Below, one piece after another: positions 37,400-42,388 of a stretch of DNA of 42,388 bases (positions are counted from its first letter, which is position 1; each line of letters begins with the position of its first letter). A program made the position numbers and the translations under genes. Origin of the DNA: Leptospirales bacterium (GTDB lineage: Bacteria > Spirochaetota > Leptospiria > Leptospirales > Leptospiraceae); assembly GCA_013297885.1 (NCBI GenBank), contig JAAFIR010000039.1, positions 1 through 42,388 of the forward strand. Reading direction: 5' to 3'. The notes beneath the pieces are model-generated. The model was not told where the DNA came from. It saw only the letters and a list, made by a program, of their open reading frames with translations, and ran no database searches.

Positions 37400-38494
37400 A
37401 TGGACATAATTGCAAAAATTACTGGTATTGAATATAAAATTCATTTTAAAGAAGACTTAAAGAAATTTAGTCTTAATGAATTTGATATAAATTCTTTACC
37501 TACAAGTTTTATTTTAGAAGATAAGAATATTTCTTTTGCAATTAGTAAATGGGTTTCACCAAAAAGAACACGTTCTTATCCTTATGAAAGAGTTTACAAT
37601 ACATTAAGTGGGGCAAAGAAAATTACAATTATCCCTATTGTGAAAGATGAGGGTTTTGAAGGAGATCGTGATTTTATACAATGGGATACTGTATCAATGA
37701 TGAGTATTTTAGATGTTTATGTAGTTCTTGCTTATTATGAAAATGCAGAAAAACATAAAACTCGAAAAAATAAAATTACTAAACAAACTTTTAGCAATGA
37801 ATTTATTTTAAATAAAACAAAAGAAATTATAAATTATCATAGTTCTGCTCTTCATTGGAATATAAATGAACTAAAATTAAACTTATACAATTTAATTGAT
37901 AAGGTCAAACATTCTTATTCACAAATTGAAAAGAAGCTAAATACAAAATTACACTCATCATCGGGATTAGATGATTTTCAAAAAAGTATTGGGAAAGATT
38001 TAGATCTCTTCATGGAAGTTTCAAGAAAAAAATCGATGGAAGCCCAAGCTAGAGAAATTGAAACTAACCAACCAAAAGAATTTCTTAAAACTTTAACTAA
38101 AGCCAAAATTACAATTACAAATTATCTTGGTGGAAAATATTTTCTAACTGTTGATGAAATAGACTTGGAAGATAAAATGTTATATTTAATAGAATCAAAA
38201 CATAGTAAATCTTCTATTCTGCCAAGTTTAAATGATATAAAAGATGGATTATTAAAATTAATTTTGTTAAGTAATTTAAAAGAAGTAACTGTTGACGGTA
38301 AAAAAACGAAATGCACTGCAATTCTAAATTTAACTTCATTAAAAATTAAAGGCTCTATTCAATCCGATTCAACTGAAGTAGAAAAGTTCTTTAAGGCAAA
38401 TTCTTTTGATAAAAAGAAAATTGAACTGGTTCATAAAATTTTTAAAGAAGCAAAAGAAAATAACTTCCTAATTAGAATTATGAGGGCAAAGTAA
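37400..38494 (+). CDS. Putative type II restriction endonuclease
   Basis: A 364-residue protein directly before an adenine methyltransferase gene, the usual place for the cognate endonuclease. The segment VDEIDLEDKMLYLIESKHSK (251-270) has the Asp(258)...Glu265-x-Lys267 arrangement of a PD-(D/E)xK nuclease. The N-terminal half has distinctive motifs, ISKWVSPKRTRSYPYERVYNTL and VKDEGFEGDRDFIQWDTVSMMSILDVYV. I cannot name the specificity. The middle (155-225) is helical and Lys-rich. The stop codon is directly followed by the methyltransferase ATG. Confidence 0.65.
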   Translation: MDIIAKITGIEYKIHFKEDLKKFSLNEFDINSLPTSFILEDKNISFAISKWVSPKRTRSYPYERVYNTLSGAKKITIIPIVKDEGFEGDRDFIQWDTVSMMSILDVYVVLAYYENAEKHKTRKNKITKQTFSNEFILNKTKEIINYHSSALHWNINELKLNLYNLIDKVKHSYSQIEKKLNTKLHSSSGLDDFQKSIGKDLDLFMEVSRKKSMEAQAREIETNQPKEFLKTLTKAKITITNYLGGKYFLTVDEIDLEDKMLYLIESKHSKSSILPSLNDIKDGLLKLILLSNLKEVTVDGKKTKCTAILNLTSLKIKGSIQSDSTEVEKFFKANSFDKKKIELVHKIFKEAKENNFLIRIMRAK

Positions 38495-39343
38495 ATGTTG
38501 ATAAAAAGTCCACTTCGTTACCCTGGAGGTAAAAGTAGAGCGATTGATTTAATTTCTACTTTAGTGCCAGAATTTGAAGAATTTAGAGAACCATTTGTTG
38601 GTGGTGCTTCAGTTTATGTTTATTTGAAACAAAAATATCCCGATAAAAAATTTTGGATTAATGATTTGTATTTTCAACTTTATACATTTTGGGATATGTG
38701 TCAAAAAAATTTAGATGCAGTTTTAAAACAAATTTATACTTGGAGAGATGAGTTTGAATCAGGTAAAGATTTACATAAATTTCTAAAAGAAAATAGATTT
38801 AAGTTTAATCAAATTGAAACTGCCTCAGCATTTTTCATTTTTAATAGAATTACATTTTCAGGTACAAGTGAATCAGGTGGATTTTCTGAACAAGCTTTTA
38901 AAGGAAGATTTACTGATTCAAGTATAGAAAGATTAAAAAGTATGGATATTATTCTTGAGAATACTAAAATTACAAATTTAGATTTTGAAGAAGTTATAAA
39001 CAAAGATGGTGAAGATGTTTTTTTATTTTTAGATCCACCTTATTTTTCAGCAACAAAATCAGCCTTGTACGGAAAAAATGGAAATCTTCACAAAAATTTC
39101 GACCATGTTAGATTTGCTAAAACAATGCAAAGTTGCAAACATAAATGGTTAATTACATACGATGATTCTGATTACATAAGAGAGCTTTTTAGCTTCGCGA
39201 ATATCCAATCTTGGAATATAACTTATGGAATGAGGAATGTGACAGATTCTTCAAATCAAATTGGTAAAGAATTATTTATTTCAAATTATTTAGTAGAACT
39301 TCCTTCTGAGAAACAAATGGATTTATTCACAAATTCAATTTGA
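38495..39343 (+). CDS. D12-class DNA adenine-N6 methyltransferase
   Basis: A 282-residue Dam-like enzyme that methylates adenine in its recognition site and so protects host DNA. SPLRYPGGKSR (5-15) and EPFVGGASV (32-40) bind SAM, and DPPY at 180-183 is the catalytic motif of N6-adenine enzymes. The C-terminal KELFISNY is typical of D12 enzymes. It starts at the base after the stop of the endonuclease gene, with GAGGG upstream as ribosome binding site, so the two are co-translated. The target site cannot be deduced. Confidence 0.9.
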   Translation: MLIKSPLRYPGGKSRAIDLISTLVPEFEEFREPFVGGASVYVYLKQKYPDKKFWINDLYFQLYTFWDMCQKNLDAVLKQIYTWRDEFESGKDLHKFLKENRFKFNQIETASAFFIFNRITFSGTSESGGFSEQAFKGRFTDSSIERLKSMDIILENTKITNLDFEEVINKDGEDVFLFLDPPYFSATKSALYGKNGNLHKNFDHVRFAKTMQSCKHKWLITYDDSDYIRELFSFANIQSWNITYGMRNVTDSSNQIGKELFISNYLVELPSEKQMDLFTNSI

Positions 39344-39536
39344 TTCAAATTAGCTTGAAATATCTAAAAACAATAAAATATCCCTTTGACATTGTATCCA
39401 AATCAACCACTACCCTAAAACAGAATATGGAAAAAGTTTTTTTGAATCTTGTATATCAAAAATTTTAAGACAAATTTTTTCCTTCAATACAATTATCATT
39501 TCCCACAAAATTCATATTCCTTCCCAAAATAAAAAC

Positions 39537-39720
39537 ATTATCGCTCTACTTGAAAAAGCAATTGAACAACAAAACTCTTCCTGAAAAAGAACAAGATATT
39601 TTAGCTGCTTTTATTTTAGAAAGTTTGGAAAAAGACTTGGATAAAGAAATCGAAAAAGATTTATCAAAAGATGGTTCGTTATATTGGCTAGTAGAAGAAG
39701 CAAATTTGGAAATTGAATAG
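39537..39720 (+). pseudogene. Frameshifted antitoxin-like gene remnant
   Basis: The frame IALLEKAIEQQ runs out at a TGA, and the following frame gives LPEKEQDILAAFILESLEKDL and ends at TAG 39718. Together they match a common small antitoxin-like family (LLEKAIEQ-x-LPE-x-EQD-x-IAA-x-ILEEL). The frame changes within CAACAAAACTC near 39573, and the start codon seems to be ATT. No toxin gene follows. The stretch 39344-39536 contains no gene. Confidence 0.5.
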
Positions 39721-39764
39721 ATTTTCGTCTTGACAGAAGACTAAACTTATACTAATTTTTCTTT

Positions 39765-40001
39765 ATGACAACTTTACAAAAGATAGAAAATGAAATTTTT
39801 CAATTAGATTCAAATGAGTTGATTTATTTACTTGAAAAAGTAACTTTTGTTTTAAAAAATCAAATGAACCAAAAAAAATCAAATCGTTCTGAAGTAATTT
39901 CATTTTCTGAAAAATTTAAAGAACAAAAAGTTTTTTCAGAAATAGCAAATCCAATTGAATTGCAAAAAAAATTGAGATCTGAATGGCAAGAATTGTTTTA
40001 A
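39765..40001 (+). CDS. VapB-type antitoxin
   Basis: A 78-residue, mostly helical charged protein that overlaps the start of a PIN-toxin gene by 19 bases, the standard arrangement of an antitoxin before its VapC. The sequence (LQKIENEIFQLDSNELIYLLEKV, KKLRSEWQELF) has no obvious DNA-binding motif; the C-terminal part would bind the toxin. A perfect TTGACA at 39730-39735 lies upstream, but no good -10 is at the right distance. Since the toxin is broken, the antitoxin may be a relic. Confidence 0.55.
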   Translation: MTTLQKIENEIFQLDSNELIYLLEKVTFVLKNQMNQKKSNRSEVISFSEKFKEQKVFSEIANPIELQKKLRSEWQELF

Positions 40002-40360
40002 ATAGTAATGTAATCATTTATGTTTCACAAAATAAATTCGATTTTAAAAATCTTCCACTTGAATATTACTAGATTCTAATTTCTACAATAACTTACATGG
40101 AAGTTCTTGGTTATAAATTTGAAAATGTAGAAACTGAAAAGTTTATAACTGATTTTATAAGTAAATTCCATATTATCGAAACTGATTCTAGAATTCGAGA
40201 ACTTGTCATACGATATAGAAAAACAAAAAAAATAAGTTTACCTGATGCAATCATTTTAGCAACAGCAGAGTCTTATGAAGCAGATTTATTCACTTATAAT
40301 TTAGAAGATTTTAAAAATATGAATACAAAAGTAAAAATAATTCAACTACCTTTGAGTTAG
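39983..40360 (+). pseudogene. VapC-like PIN-domain toxin, inactivated
   Basis: The frame reads MARIVLNSNVIIYVSQN...LEYY, then TAG (40070-40072), then ILISTITYMEVLGY and on to LPDAIILATAESYEADLFTYNLEDFKN. This is a full-length VapC-type PIN ribonuclease of about 125 residues with an in-frame stop at codon 30. The first catalytic Asp (L-D-T/S-N) is Asn7. The later acidic residues (Glu in YMEVLG, Asp in LPDAIILA) are intact. So the toxin is doubly disabled: a changed catalytic residue and a nonsense codon. Confidence 0.8.
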
Positions 40361-40449
40361 ATGTATGATGAAATTTATTTTTGGTTTTGGGTTTGACTCA
40401 CAGGAAGAATACAATCAATTAATCAAACGAAAATAGTTTGCAGTATTAT

Positions 40450-40555
40450 TTGGGCAAATTTTTGCTAATGCAAAAACCGGGCTTTACGTTTCGGTCAAAA
40501 TTTTTTATTCAAAAAATTTTGACCCCACTGCAATCCCTTTTGCTAGTAAAGGGAA
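40450..40555 (+). repeat. Two-hairpin dispersed repeat, copy e
   Basis: TTTGGGCAAAT, hairpin 1 TTTTTGC/GCAAAAA (40459-40465, 40470-40476), CCGGGCTTTACG, hairpin 2 GGTCAAAATTTTTT/AAAAAATTTTGACC (40493-40506, 40511-40524), then GCAATCCCTTTTGC. Hairpin 2 resembles that of copy a with the A and T runs of different length. It lies among decayed genes; 40361-40449 holds only a 22-codon frame that I do not support. Confidence 0.8.
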
Positions 40556-40561
40556 AATTGG

Positions 40562-40672
40562 TTCAGACCACGAAGTGAAGTTCAAGTGATGGGAATGCGT
40601 GGTAGTGGGAAAAACTTATTTTTAAATATTAAGAATTATATTTCAAATCAAACTTATTGGATTAATAATTAA
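40562..40672 (+). pseudogene. Remnant of a P-loop ATPase gene
   Basis: An open frame of 36 codons ends at TAA 40670-40672 and reads FRPRSEVQVMGMRGSGKNLF followed by LNIKNYISNQTYW. GMRGSGKN is a Walker A motif (GxxGxGK[ST]) with Asn in place of the last Thr/Ser, in the usual setting of an N-terminal ATPase domain. No continuation of the ATPase is found. Only a small piece remains, directly after repeat copy e. Confidence 0.3.
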
Positions 40673-40695
40673 AAATTAGTTTTTGGAGTTTTGCG

Positions 40696-41066
40696 GTGAA
40701 TGAACAAGAATTTTTATTAACATCTCAAGAATTAAATTTAAAAGTTAAAGAATTGTTTTCATGTGAAGAAAAAAAAATTGTAATAGTTGCATTTATTGGT
40801 AAAGGTTCTGGAGAGTTTATACTTCACAATACCCAAAATTTGAAAATTATTGTTGTCCAAAAGTTGGAATAACAAATCCTACTGAAATTGAAAAATATGT
40901 TCGAGCTAGGGCTGAAGTTTATTTTGTAGATAAATTACATTCCAAAATCTATTGGTCTGAAAAGTTGGGAGGAGTAGTCACTTCTGCTAACCTTACAAAC
41001 AATGCTTTTGGAGATGAAGGTCTTTTTGAATTTGGAGATCAGAAGGACTGGGAGAAAAAAGTTTAA
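40696..41066 (+). pseudogene. Phospholipase D-like (HKD) protein, frameshifted
   Basis: It starts at GTG 40696 with GGAG seven bases upstream. The first frame reads to KKIVIVAFIGKGSGE; the protein then continues in another frame (switch between 40803 and 40830) as TSQYPKFENYCCPKVGITNP, FVDKLHSKIYW and GGVVTSANLTNNAFGDEGLF, ending at TAA 41064-41066. LHSK with TSANLT is the HxK...(S/T)xN active-site pattern of the PLD superfamily; the usual Asp after HxKx4 is Glu. A second frame change then leads into the frame at 41072. Such proteins are often nucleases. Confidence 0.6.
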
Positions 41067-41184
41067 GAAAGTTGAAAGATACTTTCGGAACGCAAGACTA
41101 TCTTTATTCAATAGATTGTCCCAAGGGGGTTAAATTCGAACCTGATGAATATACTATATGTATAAAATTAAATCAAGATTATTA
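41058..41184 (+). repeat. Long direct repeat, left copy (at least 127 bp)
   Basis: Identical by eye to 42262-42388, where the window ends, so the true length may be larger. The period is 1,204 bases. The left edge coincides with the second frame break of the PLD-like gene. Confidence 0.95.
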
Positions 41185-41428
41185 TATTTCGAATAAAAAT
41201 TCAATCGAATGGTATTTTATTCATTACATTACGAAGAAAAAAGAATTAGTAAATTTGGAAAATTCGAATCTCGAATTAAACCCACATCCTTTTAAAATTG
41301 ATGAAAAATTTCAAAAAATATTTTATGCAATTTTTAATAAAACAGAAGAGTGGGAAAGTATTATTGAAAAAGATGGTCATTTGAATAGAGGGTTTATAAA
41401 AAAGATTTGTAAAGAATATTCTTACTAA
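41072..41428 (+). CDS. Hypothetical protein, probable 3' part of the PLD-like gene
   Basis: An open frame of 118 codons from TTG 41072, with no ATG in it. The sequence (GTQDYLYSIDCPKGVKFEPDEYTICIKLNQ... to RGFIKKICKEYSY) has normal composition and a plausible C-terminus. About 123 residues of PLD-like sequence plus these 118 would give a protein of about 240 residues, a common size for single-HKD nucleases, so I think it is the C-terminal half cut off by the frame change near 41060. Alternatively it is part of a separate repeated unit, since its beginning recurs at 42262. No function is assignable. Confidence 0.4.
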   Translation: MKDTFGTQDYLYSIDCPKGVKFEPDEYTICIKLNQDYYISNKNSIEWYFIHYITKKKELVNLENSNLELNPHPFKIDEKFQKIFYAIFNKTEEWESIIEKDGHLNRGFIKKICKEYSY

Positions 41429-41531
41429 ATCATTTTGAATCAATAAGAATCATATCTTCTTTAAATTCTTCCAGATCATAATGAATAGGTATTTGTATTA
41501 AGGACAAATTTTTTTGGAATTGGAATTTCAA

Positions 41532-41658
41532 AAAATTTCTGTATTGAGATTTTTATATGTTGAAAGAATTTTGCTGTGTTGGGAAATCTATCTGAACTCG
41601 AAAATCCTTTCGTATTGGGGAATTTTACTGTTTTGAAAAAATCCCCCGTGTTGAGAAA
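41532..41658 (-). repeat. Degenerate tandem repeat of about 18 bp at the end of the DUF1564 gene
   Basis: On the minus strand about seven units of 17-19 bases follow the loose consensus TTYCYCAAYACRGNAAAW, for example TTTCTCAACACGGGGGAT, TTTTTCAAAACAGTAAAA, TTCCCCAATACGAAAGGAT and TTTCCCAACACAGCAAAA. They form the last 20 or so codons of the DUF1564 frame and continue beyond its stop. A further minus-strand frame (QIPIHYDLEEFKEDMILIDSK, stop at 41432-41430) follows and may be the original protein end, displaced by unit lengths that are not multiples of three. Confidence 0.55.
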
Positions 41659-42097
41659 CCCATTCTTTACCCGTTGCAACGGGGAAGTCTAAGTTCACAG
41701 AGGATTCCACAACTTCTGCAAAATCCATCAAGTCAAGGCGGAGCAACAACACAAAAAGTTTGTTGATAGAAAAATTAAATGCTGCTCTATAGAGTTTCAT
41801 TACGAACCAATCTCTCTTCCACGGCTCAAAATCTTTACGAATCAAGTTTTGTCTTTTCGCTTGATACTCAGTTTTTAAACGACTAGAATAAGGAACAATT
41901 CTACTTTTCAAATAAATTTCATATTTTTTCAGTAAATGTGCAAAGTAAATTTTCAAATTACCATGTAACTCAATTTTTATGTGAAGTTCTTTCCAATATT
42001 CTTCAGGGATTAAAAGTGTACATGAAGTTTCTACAACTTCATCAATCTCATGAATTTCTGCTGCTTGTTCATTTGTAAAAATAAACTTTGTTTTCAT
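41588..42097 (-). CDS. DUF1564 family protein
   Basis: A 169-residue protein of a family I know from Leptospira. LLIPEEYWKELH, LLKKYEIYLKS, SSRLKTEYQAKRQNLIRKDFEPWKRDW and NKLFVLLLRLDLMDFAEVVESSV are the recognisable segments. The pattern resembles a ribbon-helix-helix or similar small regulatory protein, but the function is unknown. I start it at ATG 42097 (MKTKFIF); the open frame continues 46 codons upstream, but that part is Phe/Ser-rich and not family-like. The C-terminus after GKEWVSQHGGFF runs into the 18-bp repeats, so the original end is probably altered. Confidence 0.65.
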   Translation of the reverse strand: MKTKFIFTNEQAAEIHEIDEVVETSCTLLIPEEYWKELHIKIELHGNLKIYFAHLLKKYEIYLKSRIVPYSSRLKTEYQAKRQNLIRKDFEPWKRDWFVMKLYRAAFNFSINKLFVLLLRLDLMDFAEVVESSVNLDFPVATGKEWVSQHGGFFQNSKIPQYERIFEFR

Positions 42098-42228
42098 AAA
42101 TATTAAACTGATTTTGTGGTAGAAAAGTTTGCTAGAAAACGAACTTATTAAGAAAATTTTATGAATCAAAGAAAATTTTTCAACTAAAAAAAAATTATGC
42201 GATAGAGATACAAAATGTCCTGAAAGGA

Positions 42229-42254
42229 GTCTCAAGCCCGAAGGGTGCTGAGAC
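42229..42254. repeat. Inverted repeat GTCTCA...TGAGAC
   Basis: GTCTCA (42229-42234) and TGAGAC (42249-42254) enclose GCCC-GAA-GGG, which extends the stem. No T-run follows on the plus strand, so a simple terminator is doubtful. It sits just before the right copy of the long direct repeat (42262) and may mark the edge of the repeated unit. Confidence 0.4.
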
Positions 42255-42261
42255 CTAGCAT

Positions 42262-42388
42262 AAAGTTTAAGAAAGTTGAAAGATACTTTCGGAACGCAAG
42301 ACTATCTTTATTCAATAGATTGTCCCAAGGGGGTTAAATTCGAACCTGATGAATATACTATATGTATAAAATTAAATCAAGATTATTA
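42262..42388 (+). repeat. Long direct repeat, right copy, cut by the window end
   Basis: Identical by eye to 41058-41184. It carries the same TTG-started frame as at 41072 (here at 42276), so either the PLD-like gene end or a whole 1.2-kb unit is duplicated. The continuation lies outside the window. Confidence 0.9.

Noticed and set aside
39730-39758. Promoter for the vapB-like gene (TTGACA with TATACT)
   Set aside because: The -35 is perfect, but TATACT is only 12 bases away and the hexamer at 17 bases is poor, so I do not list it as a promoter.
41476-41679. Minus-strand frame with repeated FPNT-like segments
   Set aside because: The apparent protein repeat is a reading of the 18-bp DNA tandem repeat in another frame; no start signal is seen.
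41670-41684. Palindrome CCCGTTGCAACGGG
   Set aside because: It lies inside the DUF1564 coding frame (codons for P-V-A-T-G) and has no T-run; probably chance.
1-42388. CRISPR arrays, tRNA or rRNA genes, IS transposases, integrases
   Set aside because: No regularly spaced identical repeats, no cloverleaf with a conserved T-loop and no transposase or recombinase motif were found. The dispersed hairpin repeats are not arrays.

Overview
The window is a very AT-rich bacterial chromosome segment, most likely from a spirochaete of the Leptospiraceae or a close relative. The evidence is: a DUF1564-like protein (a family I know from Leptospira) near the right end, lipoproteins with loose spirochaete-type lipoboxes (FLLC, VFINC), and a dispersed palindromic repeat of the GGGC...CCGGGCTTT...AATCCCT type that resembles Leptospira intergenic repeats. 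The assignment is inference; no rRNA or tRNA is present to test it.

Layout. 0.3-7.4 kb: an acyl-CoA dehydrogenase, a membrane-anchored alpha/beta hydrolase, a three-domain fusion (DUF805 membrane domain, FAD-linked oxidase, methyltransferase) and an exported protein of unknown function. 7.6-14.5 kb: two overlapping-gene clusters, prfA / AtpZ-like / exported metallophosphatase-like protein, then penicillin-binding protein 1A / membrane sulfatase-family enzyme. 14.9-16.7 kb: two minus-strand lipoproteins, one a trypsin-like protease. 16.9-23.4 kb: an accessory island on the plus strand. 23.6-35.0 kb: a twelve-gene minus-strand operon for respiratory complex I, nuoABCDEFHJKLMN, without nuoG and nuoI. 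35.3-42.4 kb: a second accessory region with a DUF4365-like nuclease candidate, a type II restriction-modification pair, decayed toxin-antitoxin genes, a broken phospholipase D-like gene, a DUF1564 gene and a second long direct repeat.

The most interesting part is 16.9-23.4 kb. It holds a membrane protein with a long coiled extracytoplasmic region, a protein that looks like a macro domain joined to an RxxxxH (HEPN-like) helical domain, a WYL-domain regulator overlapping it, and then a tightly overlapping four-gene operon: a prokaryotic viperin (radical SAM enzyme, broken by one missing T in a T-run), a TauD-like 2-oxoglutarate/iron dioxygenase, a His-rich GRDP-like protein and a small zinc-ribbon protein. 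Viperins make chain-terminating nucleotides against phages; pairing with a dioxygenase rather than the more usual nucleotide kinase suggests a variant defence pathway. The first two genes are bracketed by a perfect 139-bp direct repeat of the start of the WYL gene, so recombination would excise them and join the WYL gene to the upstream sequence.

Seven copies of a two-hairpin repeat lie between genes. Their hairpin arms differ in sequence but stay base-paired. Two separate long direct repeats and several broken genes show that both accessory regions are active in rearrangement and decay.
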